Below, piece after piece: positions 9,401 to 18,940 of a stretch of 64,000 nucleotides of DNA. The position numbers and the translations under genes were made by a program. Origin of the DNA: an uncultured Akkermansia sp. (GTDB lineage: Bacteria > Verrucomicrobiota > Verrucomicrobiia > Verrucomicrobiales > Akkermansiaceae); assembly GCA_947589295.1 (NCBI GenBank), contig CANQBZ010000001.1, forward strand, positions 1-64,000, given 5' to 3'. Numbering within the stretch: position 1 is the stretch's first letter; the number at the start of each line of letters is the position of its first letter. Under the pieces are notes generated by a model. The model was given only the letters and a program-made list of their open reading frames with translations. It was not told the origin of the DNA and did not search any database.

Positions 9401-11632
9401 TACTCCGCTCGTTGATTGTGGCAGGGTGGTAATGCTGAGTGTGGCGCTCGTCCAAGCAAGATCGCCGATGTTGGAATGCTTGCCGTGTTTCTCACGGAAA
9501 GCGAGCAAAGCCTGTCTTTCTAAATCGCCAGGTCGCTGATCAGCGGTATGCAATTTGACCCTTTCTCGCAGCTCTTTGGCAAAATCGCACTTGCCCGTGG
9601 TGGCCACAGCCAGAAGCACGATTGTCTCTGTCCCAAAGGGTGGTTCTACTACCATGTGGTAATCCTCGTGCCCCATGCCGGGGAACTTTGCCTCTACAGC
9701 AGAGAACACCAAGTTATCCGTTTGCTCATTGCCAGGCAATATGAGCTCAGTGCCGCCTTCGCTATCATGCGCAATGAGGAAAATGCGACAATCCCGATCT
9801 GCTTTTACGCAAAAGCGCAAAGGAGCCCCTTCCTCAAAGCGCCGGGCTGGAGTGGTGACACGAAAGAGTAATTCAAAATCGGTCGGTAAGTCTATCAAAT
9901 TACCGGGCAATCCCTGCATTTGCAGCTCAGGTTTGTGCGCATTCTTCCCGCGCTTCCTCTGCACAATGACACGGCGGGCCGCAGTGCCCGACTCTGACGA
10001 CGTATCGGCGCTGCTCTTCGTCTGTGGGGCTTCCAACTCCGCCTGTGGCTCAGGTTGGACGCGTGGGCTTTCTCGGATCAGTTCTTCATCCCCTGCCCTA
10101 TCACATGTCTCCTCTTCCTCCACCGATTGGTCATTTTTCCCGCTACCATCAGATGCTTTCTTTTTGCGCCGTCCCGACCTCCAGTGCTGCAATTTGCGCT
10201 TCCCAGAGGATAAGATGTTAGCGACATTTCCGAGCAAATCAATCTTTCGCCCAGCGGCTAAAACGTCAGAAAATTTCTCACGTAAACTATTCTTTTCTTT
10301 GCCCAACAGATCGTTTGTGAGTATCTCTTCAATCCCTCCGCTAGGCATCGCAGCGGCTACTTCTTCACGAGAGCCCACCGCAGGCGTTGAATAGGTTTCG
10401 GCGGCAGGGCAAGCTTCCGCCTGCGGATAAGCCGGTTGCTCAGGGGCAGGGTAAGTCTCCGCCTGCGGATAAGCCGGTTGCTCAGGGGCAGGGTAAGTCT
10501 CCGCCTGCGGATAAGCCGGTTGCTCAGGGGCAGGGTAAGCTTCCGCTTGCGGATAAGCCGGTTGCTCAGGGGTAGGGTAAGCTTCCGCCTGCGGGTAGGC
10601 CTGCTGCCCCGGAGCAGGATAGGTTTCCGCTTGCGGATAAGCCGGTTGCTCAGGGGCAGGGTAAGTCTCCGCCTGCGGGTAGGCCTGCTGCCCCGGAGCA
10701 GGATAGGTTTCCGCTTGCGGATAAGCCGGTTGCTCAGGGGTAGGGTAAGCTTCCGCCCGCGGGTAGGCCTGCTGCCCCGGAGTGGGATAGGTTTCCGCTT
10801 GCGGATAAGACGGTTGCTCAGGGGCAGGGTAAGCTTCCGCCTGCGGATAGGCCAGTTGCCCTGGAGCGGGGTACGTTTCCGCTTGTGGGTAAGTTTGCTG
10901 TCCCGGCGCAGGATAAGCTACGGTTTGAGGATAGAACTGCTGCCCCGGTGCGGGATAGGCGGCCGGTTGCGAGTATGGTTGCGGCTGAGGATATCCTTGG
11001 GGGTAGACTGGCGATTGCGGGTAGACCTGCTGGGCGGGATAGGCCCCCATCTGAGGATAGGCTGCGGTCGGTGGATAGGCCTGCGGGTACCCTTGAGCAG
11101 CAGGATAGGCCGATGGCTGAGAATAGCCTCCCGCCTGCGGGTACGCCTGCATCGGCGGAGTAGCCACTGGCTGCGAATACGGCTGGGGCTGAGATGGGTA
11201 CGCCTCAACCGACGCGTAGGTCTGCTGCGCAGGATAGGCTTGGGTGGGTGATGGATACGCTACCGGTTGCCCATAGCCGCTGGCGTATCCCGGTGCTGGC
11301 TCATAGGTACTTTCCTGCTGATCAGGGGCATCCTCATCCTCTTGGACTGTCATGTAGCAGTCACCCATGCGGTAGGCCTCATTCATCACCAAAAAATCTG
11401 ATACAATGCGCTGATCCCCTAGAAAAACGCCGTTGCTGGACTGATTATCTTGAATGATGAGCTGGCCGTTTGAGTAAAAGATGAGACAGTGCACGCGCGA
11501 GAGGTAATTCTCCTCCGGCAGTGAAATCTCGCATGTAGCATCGCGTCCTATGCGACACTGCACCCCCTCGGCCAACGCAAAGCGATACGCCGTGGTTTCA
11601 CCGTTCATGCGAGTTATGGTGACGCAAATCAT
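9383..11632 (-). CDS. FHA-domain protein with Tyr/Pro-rich tandem repeats and a C-terminal DUF4384-like domain
   Basis: N-terminus CRIGRDATCEISLPEENYLSRVHCLIFYSNGQLIIQDNQSSNGVFLGDQRI (FHA). Central YPQAETYPAPEQPA repeats. C-terminus PLRFCVKADRDCRIFLIAHDSEGGTELILPG resembles DUF4384. Confidence 0.85.
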   Translation of the reverse strand: MICVTITRMNGETTAYRFALAEGVQCRIGRDATCEISLPEENYLSRVHCLIFYSNGQLIIQDNQSSNGVFLGDQRIVSDFLVMNEAYRMGDCYMTVQEDEDAPDQQESTYEPAPGYASGYGQPVAYPSPTQAYPAQQTYASVEAYPSQPQPYSQPVATPPMQAYPQAGGYSQPSAYPAAQGYPQAYPPTAAYPQMGAYPAQQVYPQSPVYPQGYPQPQPYSQPAAYPAPGQQFYPQTVAYPAPGQQTYPQAETYPAPGQLAYPQAEAYPAPEQPSYPQAETYPTPGQQAYPRAEAYPTPEQPAYPQAETYPAPGQQAYPQAETYPAPEQPAYPQAETYPAPGQQAYPQAEAYPTPEQPAYPQAEAYPAPEQPAYPQAETYPAPEQPAYPQAETYPAPEQPAYPQAEACPAAETYSTPAVGSREEVAAAMPSGGIEEILTNDLLGKEKNSLREKFSDVLAAGRKIDLLGNVANILSSGKRKLQHWRSGRRKKKASDGSGKNDQSVEEEETCDRAGDEELIRESPRVQPEPQAELEAPQTKSSADTSSESGTAARRVIVQRKRGKNAHKPELQMQGLPGNLIDLPTDFELLFRVTTPARRFEEGAPLRFCVKADRDCRIFLIAHDSEGGTELILPGNEQTDNLVFSAVEAKFPGMGHEDYHMVVEPPFGTETIVLLAVATTGKCDFAKELRERVKLHTADQRPGDLERQALLAFREKHGKHSNIGDLAWTSATLSITTLPQSTSGVSAVES
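10387..10930 (-). repeat. 42-bp (14-aa) coding tandem repeat, about 12 copies
   Basis: Unit AYPQAE(T/A)YP(A/T)P(E/G)Q(P/Q), near-identical at DNA level. A more degenerate YPQ/YP-rich tract continues to about 11300. Confidence 0.93.
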
Positions 11633-11690
11633 ACCTTCCTACGTGTCCGCATTGTAACACGAAAAGCCCGCCTGTTCAAGCCTGGAGTCA
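11633..11690 (-). promoter_or_regulatory. Sigma70-like promoter and Shine-Dalgarno for the FHA gene
   Basis: Minus strand TTGAAC - 17 bp (AGGCGGGCTTTTCGTGT) - TACAAT, then AGGAAGG just before ATG 11632. Confidence 0.6.
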
Positions 11691-12086
11691 CTTTTCCTGC
11701 GTCAGCGTCAGATTCTGTATCGGAAACGTACACGGGGGAGATATAAAGCATGAAGCCGTTTCATCATATCCAAAAAAACGCAATTCCATCGCCCTCGGGC
11801 ATTCTGCGAAGCACAAGCGTCCGCCGTAGCCAAACACGCACTCCGGAGCCAGCACCGGATCCACACCGAACACATGCTCTCCCTCAATAATGCGCAGCGT
11901 GTCATTTCCCTCATGAATCGTCCATTTGCGTCCTAACAACTGCACCCGCACCGTGCTGACGTTCTGTATCGTCAATTGAAAAAAAACACTGTATGGCTCC
12001 CGCCCGGAGCGCATCCGCGCCAACTGTAAAAATGGCACGTGCACACTTAAGTAGGCTCGCTCCGTCAAAATGGTTCCACAACTCAT
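11688..12086 (-). CDS. Hypothetical protein
   Basis: 132-aa ORF whose ATG overlaps the stop of the upstream 12083-13075 CDS. Confidence 0.55.
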   Translation of the reverse strand: MSCGTILTERAYLSVHVPFLQLARMRSGREPYSVFFQLTIQNVSTVRVQLLGRKWTIHEGNDTLRIIEGEHVFGVDPVLAPECVFGYGGRLCFAECPRAMELRFFGYDETASCFISPPCTFPIQNLTLTQEK

Positions 12087-13075
12087 TTTTCGGTACGAGC
12101 CGTAGCCTCGGTGAGCTGTTGAATAATGCCACGCAGGGCTTCTACTTGCTCTGGCGTGGGTCGAGCTCCCTCTGGAAGCTCCATAGCCTGGGTGAGCTGT
12201 TGGAGCAATTTCAGCATGTGATCTACATGCATTTTTTCTGCCGTTCGAGGATTCAATCCGCTGAGTATTTCGCCAAAATAAGCCGGGCCGTCCGGGTAGA
12301 ACACAACTGCCGCCTGCTTGGGATCAAACTTGGCTCCTATTGCTGCTGTGGCTCCCTGCAAGGCGCGTATCCACCCGCCGAGCGCTATCAGATGCGCCAA
12401 ATCCGGGTCCCGCAAAGAGACTAGTTCGGCATTCACGTCCTCCTGCGTATTGGCAAGATTGCGCTTAAACTCTTCTATTTGCCCCTTCTCTGCGTTTTCC
12501 AACAAACTCGCTGAGTGCGCATTCATGCGCTCCCCCACCCCCAACGCTTTCCCAAAGCGCGCAAGCTCCAACGCTATGGGCTTCACATCGTTCATATGCC
12601 CGCTGCGCACAGCAATGAATCCATCTGCCATCAAGTACCCCATCTCCAGCGCCAGTTGACCCGGCTCGGTGGATAACTTCTCCGGACGTTTGCGCAACAC
12701 ATACTCCTCAGGAATCGCAGGCAAGTCGTCCAACTGGTTGAAAATTTTGTTAATGGAGGGGGCGGTGTATATGTTGATGCCCAGCTCTTGGTTGATCATG
12801 GATTCATCCAGCTTTGAATCATCCCGAAACATCGCCGGCACTTCCCCAGGTTTGCGCACATCCGGCAAGGTCGCCTCCTCCGACTCCGGTGTGCCATCCA
12901 CCGCCTCTACCTCCTCCGACGGAGCCTCCCCGCCTGTCTCCCCCTGCGGCACAACGCCTCCCTGCAGCTCGGCGGATTCCATCGGCGCCGCATCTCCGCC
13001 TCCCGCCTGCCCCCACACGCCGCTCACCAGCCCAGGGGACAATGCCAATATGATTGTGGTTAGCCTGACTTTCAT
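12083..13075 (-). CDS. Hypothetical secreted protein
   Basis: Signal peptide MKVRLTTIILALSPGLVSGVWGQA from the internal Met at 13075 (track start 13099). Confidence 0.65.
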   Translation of the reverse strand: MKVRLTTIILALSPGLVSGVWGQAGGGDAAPMESAELQGGVVPQGETGGEAPSEEVEAVDGTPESEEATLPDVRKPGEVPAMFRDDSKLDESMINQELGINIYTAPSINKIFNQLDDLPAIPEEYVLRKRPEKLSTEPGQLALEMGYLMADGFIAVRSGHMNDVKPIALELARFGKALGVGERMNAHSASLLENAEKGQIEEFKRNLANTQEDVNAELVSLRDPDLAHLIALGGWIRALQGATAAIGAKFDPKQAAVVFYPDGPAYFGEILSGLNPRTAEKMHVDHMLKLLQQLTQAMELPEGARPTPEQVEALRGIIQQLTEATARTEK

Positions 13076-13120
13076 ATCTGATTGGGCGAGCCGCCGCAAC
13101 GCCTGTGCGTCTTTTTATGC

Positions 13121-13149
13121 TTGACTCTTGCTCAAGTTTACCTTATTAT
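13121..13149 (+). promoter_or_regulatory. Sigma70-like promoter upstream of the GT2 gene
   Basis: TTGACT - 17 bp - TATTAT, about 127 nt before ATG 13277. Confidence 0.5.
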
Positions 13150-13276
13150 GCTCGTGCGTCAAGCATATCTTCCCGGCTGACGCAAAAAGCGCGCACGGGT
13201 GGATATGCGATGGGCAGACGGATCGGCAACTGCGTATGAAGTCGAAAATACAGATTCTAAACGTATAAAGCAAAGC

Positions 13277-14827
13277 ATGGAGGAGCAATTCTGGTTCAGT
13301 TTGGTATGGCTTGTGGCATACTTTATTGTGCTGGTTTGCATGTCAGGGTTCGGCATGCACCGGTTGCTCATGGTCATCTTGTATGCGATTCATCGCAAAG
13401 AAACACCCAAGCCCGCAGGGGATTGGGAGCTTCTGCCTGTCGTGACAGTGCAGCTGCCGATGTTCAATGAACGCTACGTGGTTGAAGGGTTGCTCAAGAA
13501 AGTCACCTCCATTGATTACCCGAAGGATAAACTTGAGATTCAGATTCTGGACGACTCCACAGACGATACTTGGAAGCTCTGCAAACAACAGGTGGAACTA
13601 TACAGCAAACAGGGATTTGACATCAAATGCCTGCACCGCACTAACCGTACCGGCTACAAGGCTGGCGCGTTGGAGCAAGCCAACAAAAGCGCACGTGGCG
13701 AGTTTTTGCTGATTCTGGATGCAGACTTTCGCCCCGAGCCGGATGTTCTCCGCGCTACCATCCCCTTCTTTACTGATAAGAGGGTAGCCCTCGTGCAAAC
13801 CCGCTGGGGTCATCTGAACCGTTGTAAAAACCTGCTCACTCGCCTGCAGGCGATTTTCTTGGATGGCCACTTCGCTCTCGAACAGCTTTGTCGTAACCGC
13901 TCCGGCCGCTTCTTCACTTTCAACGGCACTGCCGGTGTGTGGCGTAAATGTGCTATTGATGATGCCGGAGGCTGGCAGCACGATACGATCACCGAAGATA
14001 TGGACCTCTCCTACCGCGCGCAGATGAAAGGGTGGCGTTTCGTGTATCTCAACGACTATGTGACCCCTGCTGAACTACCAGAAGATATTGATGGCTTCAA
14101 AACCCAGCAACACCGCTGGACTAAAGGCTGCATTCAGGTGTGCTTTAAAATGTTGCTTCCCATCTGGCGAGCTCGCATACCTCTGAAAGTCAAACTAGAA
14201 GCCACTACGCATATGACCTGCAACTTTTCCTACTTGGGGCTCATCATGCTGTGCATTTTAGTCATGCCCATCTGCACTGGGATCGTGCAACCCATCGGGG
14301 TGTGGAGCTGGGATTCCCCGCGCATGCTGTTGCTCACCTTCACCCTCTTCTTCTTTGCCTCTGTCACCGTCTGCATATTTTATGTGCTGGCAGAGTACAT
14401 CGTGCATCCCAAGCGTTGGTGGATGGTATTTTTCATGCTTATCCCTCTCATGGCGCTCGGCGTGGGCATGGCAGTCAACAATGCCAAAGCCGTCCTCGAA
14501 GCTTTCTTTAGTAAATCCGCTGTCTTTGAACGTACTCCCAAATTCGGCGAATCCGGCCAGACGGCCCTCGCTGTGGAACAACGCGCCAAGGGTTATAAGG
14601 CGCTCAAATCTGTTTTTGTACCTGTTCTTGAGCTCCTGTTTGGCATCTTTTTCCTGTCAGTGGAAATCTGTACGCTCTACTACGGTATCACCGAAAATCT
14701 GATAGGTTTGGTCAACTTTGTCCTGATGAGCCCTTTCTTGGGCTTTTTCTACACGGGCGCCAGTTCGCTCTGGCGCGTTATCCAAGGCATGCTGCGTCGC
14801 CGCCGCGCCTCTGTCGCTGTTTCATGA
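13277..14827 (+). CDS. Membrane glycosyltransferase family 2 (cellulose synthase-like)
   Basis: VTVQLPMFNERYVVEGLL, ILDDSTDDT, LILDADFRPEPDVL, TEDMDLSYRAQMKGW, QQHRWTKG (QxxRW) plus C-terminal TM segments. Confidence 0.88.
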   Translation: MEEQFWFSLVWLVAYFIVLVCMSGFGMHRLLMVILYAIHRKETPKPAGDWELLPVVTVQLPMFNERYVVEGLLKKVTSIDYPKDKLEIQILDDSTDDTWKLCKQQVELYSKQGFDIKCLHRTNRTGYKAGALEQANKSARGEFLLILDADFRPEPDVLRATIPFFTDKRVALVQTRWGHLNRCKNLLTRLQAIFLDGHFALEQLCRNRSGRFFTFNGTAGVWRKCAIDDAGGWQHDTITEDMDLSYRAQMKGWRFVYLNDYVTPAELPEDIDGFKTQQHRWTKGCIQVCFKMLLPIWRARIPLKVKLEATTHMTCNFSYLGLIMLCILVMPICTGIVQPIGVWSWDSPRMLLLTFTLFFFASVTVCIFYVLAEYIVHPKRWWMVFFMLIPLMALGVGMAVNNAKAVLEAFFSKSAVFERTPKFGESGQTALAVEQRAKGYKALKSVFVPVLELLFGIFFLSVEICTLYYGITENLIGLVNFVLMSPFLGFFYTGASSLWRVIQGMLRRRRASVAVS

Positions 14828-14852
14828 ACGATTAAGATACAATATATATAAT

Positions 14853-15644
14853 ATGCTCAATCGATATATCACGCTAATATGCCTGTCCATCAGTTTTCTT
14901 GCTTGTGTTTCTTGCCGCCACAACAAGATGCCCGATACGCCGCCGCGCGCTGTGGTGCGCGATGGTGTAGCCATCACTCTCCGCGACCAAAAGCTCAGTG
15001 TGCTGCGCCGCGGCAAGGTCGTGAAAGATTATAAAATCAGCTCATCCAAGTTCGGTATGGGCAGCAGTATGGGTAGCAACCGCACCCCATTAGGTATTCA
15101 CGCCGTCACCAAAAAGATTGGAGAAGGCCAACCCGCTGGCATGGTTTTCAAAGGTTGCAGGCCAACCGGTGAGGTGGTGGAAGCCGATAGCGGGCGCGAC
15201 CCCATTGTTACCCGCGTTATTCAGCTCGCCGGATTGGAACCGTTTAATCGAAATTCGCATAAACGCCGTATCTACATCCATGGCACCCCTGAAGAACGCT
15301 TCATTGGTCGCCCTGCTTCTTACGGCTGCATACGCATGCGCAGCAAGGACGTGCTGGACCTTTATCCCTACGTCTATCGCGGTATGCCGGTGGCAATAGA
15401 AAGCTGTTCGCAATCTACATACATGGAAGCGGAGCGCGCACACGTGCGGTCAATTGTAGTGCCGGCATCGGTAGTGGCGAAGTTGCCCACGGAAAACACG
15501 CTGCGAGCGGCAAATCATCCGACACGCACACACCGCGGCACGACCAGAGCGACAACGCGCCTTGTACGCACGAGGGTGAGGGATGCCGCAACGGGTCGCA
15601 GTTTGGCACTGCGCCGCTCTAACTACGCCAATTCAATTCAGTAA
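14853..15644 (+). CDS. L,D-transpeptidase (YkuD domain)
   Basis: Secretion signal with Cys, and YIHGTPEERFIGRPASYGCIRMRSKDVLDLY matching the HGT...S.GCIRM catalytic motif. Confidence 0.85.
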   Translation: MLNRYITLICLSISFLACVSCRHNKMPDTPPRAVVRDGVAITLRDQKLSVLRRGKVVKDYKISSSKFGMGSSMGSNRTPLGIHAVTKKIGEGQPAGMVFKGCRPTGEVVEADSGRDPIVTRVIQLAGLEPFNRNSHKRRIYIHGTPEERFIGRPASYGCIRMRSKDVLDLYPYVYRGMPVAIESCSQSTYMEAERAHVRSIVVPASVVAKLPTENTLRAANHPTRTHRGTTRATTRLVRTRVRDAATGRSLALRRSNYANSIQ

Positions 15645-17077
15645 TGATAGAAACTCTCAGCGGTATCCTGCACGCCACTTGGCTGATTATTGCGGTGGTG
15701 CTTTTCTTCAACTTCATGATATTCGTGCATGAGTTAGGGCACTTTTTGGCTGGCAAGTGGCGTGGTGCCTACATCGATCGCTTCCAGATATGGTTCGGCA
15801 AGCCTCTTTGGAAGAAGAAGATCGCCGGCGTTCAATGGGGCATCGGCTGGATTCCTGCCGGTGGCTTCGTTTCGCTTCCTCAGCTCGAATCCATGGAGGG
15901 GATTGAGGGCCGTGCCGATGTGCCAACTGATCTTCAGCCCCTCAAACCGCTGGATAAAATAATTATCGCAGCAGCAGGGCCTCTCTTCTCCCTGCTGCTG
16001 GCGTATGCTTTTGCCGTTGTGGTGTGGATAGCCGGCAACCCGGAAATGCAGCCCATCCCCCCCCAAGTGGGCTATGTGGCGCCCGGCAGCCCAGCTGAGA
16101 AGGCCGGCATTCTTCCGGGAGACACGATCCTCACTGTGGATGGCAAAGCAGTCTCCCAGTGGACAGGACGGTTGGAGGGTGTCCGCGAGCTTATAGCCCT
16201 CAGCGAAGGACCTCGCATTCGCCTTTCCATCGCACGGCCTGGCGTGCCAGAGCCCCTGTGTATCGAATCCGGTTATGAACTCCCGGAAAAGAAGTGGTGG
16301 CAACGTCAGGGAATGCGACGTATGGGCTTCATGCCTGCATCCCCGGCGGTAGTCGGCGAAGTTCATCCGAACTCGCCCGCTGCGCTCGCCGGTCTGGAAA
16401 GCAACCAACGCATCATTGCTCTCAACGGGCAACCTGTGTATTCTCCCTTATCTGTGATGAGCGCCAGCGAAAAGGGCGAGCCTATCCAGCTCACCGTTGC
16501 AGTGCCGGACGGAACACACCTGCAGCTCGCTGTGCAACCACGCATCCCGGATAATTGGAAAGGGCTCCCCGGCGCCACGCCTCTGCTCGGCTTCTCGTGG
16601 CAGAGCGAACCTGTCCACGTGACCATGGAACATCCAACACCCCAGCAACAGGTTAATCTCAGCCTGCGCTGGATGTACGATACGCTCAAAAAAATCTGCG
16701 TCCCCGGCAGCAGTGTCAAAATGGAGCACCTCTCCGGCCCTGTCGGTATCGGCAACTACATCTACCGTATGATGGAAGCCGGCGAAGGCATTGGCTGGCG
16801 CCTTGCTCTCTGGTTTGCCGTAGTGCTCAATGTCAACTTGGCTGTACTCAACATTCTGCCTCTGCCGGTAGTTGACGGTGGCCATGTGACGTTGGGCCTC
16901 ATTGAAATGTTGCGAGGTAAACCCGTAAGCGGCCGGTTCTTGGAATGGATCATGACCGCTTTCATTTTCCTCATTTTCGCTTTCTTCATCTTTGTCACTT
17001 TCAAAGATGTGGGGGATATGATCGGCGGTTCTTCCGAACCCCCTCCTCTCCCCGACCCCATCTTCCAAGCACAATAA
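15644..17077 (+). CDS. rseP: Site-2 zinc metalloprotease RseP-like
   Basis: FVHELGHFLAGKW (HExxH), PDZ-like repeats (GSPAEKAGILPGDTILTVDGK), C-terminal NLAVLNILPLPVVDGGH. Confidence 0.9.
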   Translation: MIETLSGILHATWLIIAVVLFFNFMIFVHELGHFLAGKWRGAYIDRFQIWFGKPLWKKKIAGVQWGIGWIPAGGFVSLPQLESMEGIEGRADVPTDLQPLKPLDKIIIAAAGPLFSLLLAYAFAVVVWIAGNPEMQPIPPQVGYVAPGSPAEKAGILPGDTILTVDGKAVSQWTGRLEGVRELIALSEGPRIRLSIARPGVPEPLCIESGYELPEKKWWQRQGMRRMGFMPASPAVVGEVHPNSPAALAGLESNQRIIALNGQPVYSPLSVMSASEKGEPIQLTVAVPDGTHLQLAVQPRIPDNWKGLPGATPLLGFSWQSEPVHVTMEHPTPQQQVNLSLRWMYDTLKKICVPGSSVKMEHLSGPVGIGNYIYRMMEAGEGIGWRLALWFAVVLNVNLAVLNILPLPVVDGGHVTLGLIEMLRGKPVSGRFLEWIMTAFIFLIFAFFIFVTFKDVGDMIGGSSEPPPLPDPIFQAQ

Positions 17078-17097
17078 AGTCCTCGATTTTAGACGGG

Positions 17098-18135
17098 ATG
17101 TTTGTCGACCACATCAGAATCTACGCAAAAGCTGGGAAAGGCGGGGATGGTCTCGCGAGTTTTCGGCGAGAGAAGTTTGTGCCGCGCGGTGGTCCGGATG
17201 GCGGTGATGGCGGTGATGGCGGGAGCGTGACGTTGGAAGTGAGCAACAGTGTGAATGACCTGCGGCAGTATTTTTTTGAACCCAAGCTAGTGGCAGGCAA
17301 TGGCATGCCGGGCATGCATGCGCTCAAGCACGGTAAATCCGGCAAAAGCGTCATTGCAAAAGTACCCCCCGGTACCATCGTGCATCGCAGCAATGCCGCC
17401 ACCCTGCAAGAGGCGTCGTGGCTCGAAAAGGAGGGCGAAGGCATCCAAACTGAGCAGATTGCCGATCTCACACAGAATGGCGAGCGTTTCGTGCTCTGCC
17501 GAGGCGGCAAGGGCGGCCGCGGCAACTGGCACTTCCGCTCGGCTACCGACCAAGCGCCTACCACCTTTGAACCGGGAGGCGAGGCGGAAAGTGGCGTCTT
17601 TTTCTTGGAACTCCGGCGCATAGCCGATGCCGGGTTAGTTGGTTTCCCTAACGCGGGCAAAAGCTCCTTGCTGGGAGCCATCTCCCGCGCCGCGCCAAAG
17701 GTGGCAGCTTACCCTTTCACCACCCTGCAACCTGTGGTGGGCGTAGTAGAGTTTGACCACTCCGCGCGCTGCGTGGTGGCGGATGTCCCCGGCATCATCC
17801 AGGGCGCCTCACGCAATCGCGGGCTGGGACACGAGTTTTTGCGCCATATTATGCGCTGCCGCGTCCTGCTTTTTGTCGTCGATATGACCGGACTGGAACA
17901 CGACCCTGTCGAGGCTATTCAAACCCTGCGCACGGAGATCAAGCTGTACTCAAGTGAGCTGGCAGCTCGTCCTTGGCTCATTATCGCGAATAAGATGGAC
18001 GACCCCGCTTCTGCTCCCCATCTCGACATCCTTCGCCAGCGTTTTCCAAAAATTGAGATCATCCCCATCTCCGCCCTGCAGAGAACCGGACTAACCGAGC
18101 TGTGCAGTCGACTGCGCGCTATTCTCGCCGGTTGA
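17098..18135 (+). CDS. obgE: GTPase ObgE/CgtA
   Basis: MFVDHIRIYAKAGKGGDGLASFRREKFVPRGGPDGGDGGDGGSV; GTPase motifs GFPNAGKSSLL, DVPGIIQGA, NKMD. Start at ATG 17098. Confidence 0.96.
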   Translation: MFVDHIRIYAKAGKGGDGLASFRREKFVPRGGPDGGDGGDGGSVTLEVSNSVNDLRQYFFEPKLVAGNGMPGMHALKHGKSGKSVIAKVPPGTIVHRSNAATLQEASWLEKEGEGIQTEQIADLTQNGERFVLCRGGKGGRGNWHFRSATDQAPTTFEPGGEAESGVFFLELRRIADAGLVGFPNAGKSSLLGAISRAAPKVAAYPFTTLQPVVGVVEFDHSARCVVADVPGIIQGASRNRGLGHEFLRHIMRCRVLLFVVDMTGLEHDPVEAIQTLRTEIKLYSSELAARPWLIIANKMDDPASAPHLDILRQRFPKIEIIPISALQRTGLTELCSRLRAILAG

Positions 18136-18160
18136 CACATCCTCTCCCGCGTGCTAGGAT
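18132..18160 (+). promoter_or_regulatory. Consensus sigma70-like promoter abutting ATG 18167 (leaderless geometry)
   Basis: TTGACA - 17 bp - TAGGAT, then 6 nt, then ATG. Predicted +1 is the A of the start codon. Confidence 0.6.
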
Positions 18161-18166
18161 AGACGC

Positions 18167-18925
18167 ATGAGAACGAGTGCCGTTATTCTCGCCTGCGCAT
18201 TCCTGACTTTCGCGTGCGCTGCGGCTGCTGTCAGCGAGGTAGCCAACAGCGCTGCCGAGGCTGCTCGTAGCTACGGAGCCGCTGTGCGCTCTTGCGATAT
18301 GGGGTGGGCGCTCGACTACATGTATCCTCCACTCAAACGCTTATATGCTGAGCAGTTCTCTAGCCGTGGCGATAAGGAGGCCGACAACGCGCGCCGCATC
18401 ATGGGACTCGTTGAAGAGACCCCGGAGCAGGCACGTCAGCGCCTACAGAGCGGTATGCGCGCCTTGCGCGAGCATTATGTGAAGATGGGCAAACAAATGC
18501 TGACCAGCGGTCTTAAAATCGAATCCTTTACCGTGCGGGAACCTGTGGCCGAATATGTGCTTGCTCCACCCTCCGGCGTGGTGGCTGCCGTAAAGAATGA
18601 CAAAGAAGGAAAAGTGCGTGCAGATGAGCTGCAAGGAAACGGTGAAAGGAGCCGAATGGTGGTTTTACCCACGGTGCTTGTGGTGAGCGGCCCGGCAAAA
18701 GACGGCACTACGGTGCGCATCGAACGACGCTCGCACATATATGCCATCCGCGATGAAGTGGTACGTGGAGGCATAAATCGCAACGGTCTTACCCCCCGTG
18801 AAACACGCCTCAATAAATGGTACTTTGTGGACGGTAACACGGATATCAACACTCTGCGCTCTTTTTTCCCCGGGCTCCCTCTGCGTCTGGTTCTTCCAAG
18901 CGGTGGCGAGCGCGTCCTGCGCTAA
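18167..18925 (+). CDS. Hypothetical secreted protein
   Basis: MRTSAVILACAFLTFACAAAAVSE signal peptide, 252 aa. Confidence 0.7.
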   Translation: MRTSAVILACAFLTFACAAAAVSEVANSAAEAARSYGAAVRSCDMGWALDYMYPPLKRLYAEQFSSRGDKEADNARRIMGLVEETPEQARQRLQSGMRALREHYVKMGKQMLTSGLKIESFTVREPVAEYVLAPPSGVVAAVKNDKEGKVRADELQGNGERSRMVVLPTVLVVSGPAKDGTTVRIERRSHIYAIRDEVVRGGINRNGLTPRETRLNKWYFVDGNTDINTLRSFFPGLPLRLVLPSGGERVLR

Positions 18926-18940
18926 TCTTTTTACTTCCCC

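Noticed and set aside
10387-10930. Possible CRISPR-like array of ~42-bp repeats
   Set aside because: No unique spacers; the units are contiguous, in frame and encode YPQAETYPAPEQPA inside the FHA protein.
10436-11251. 271-aa + strand ORF rich in RGRVSLRLRISRLL
   Set aside because: Antisense frame of the FHA repeat region; repetition is inherited from the coding strand.
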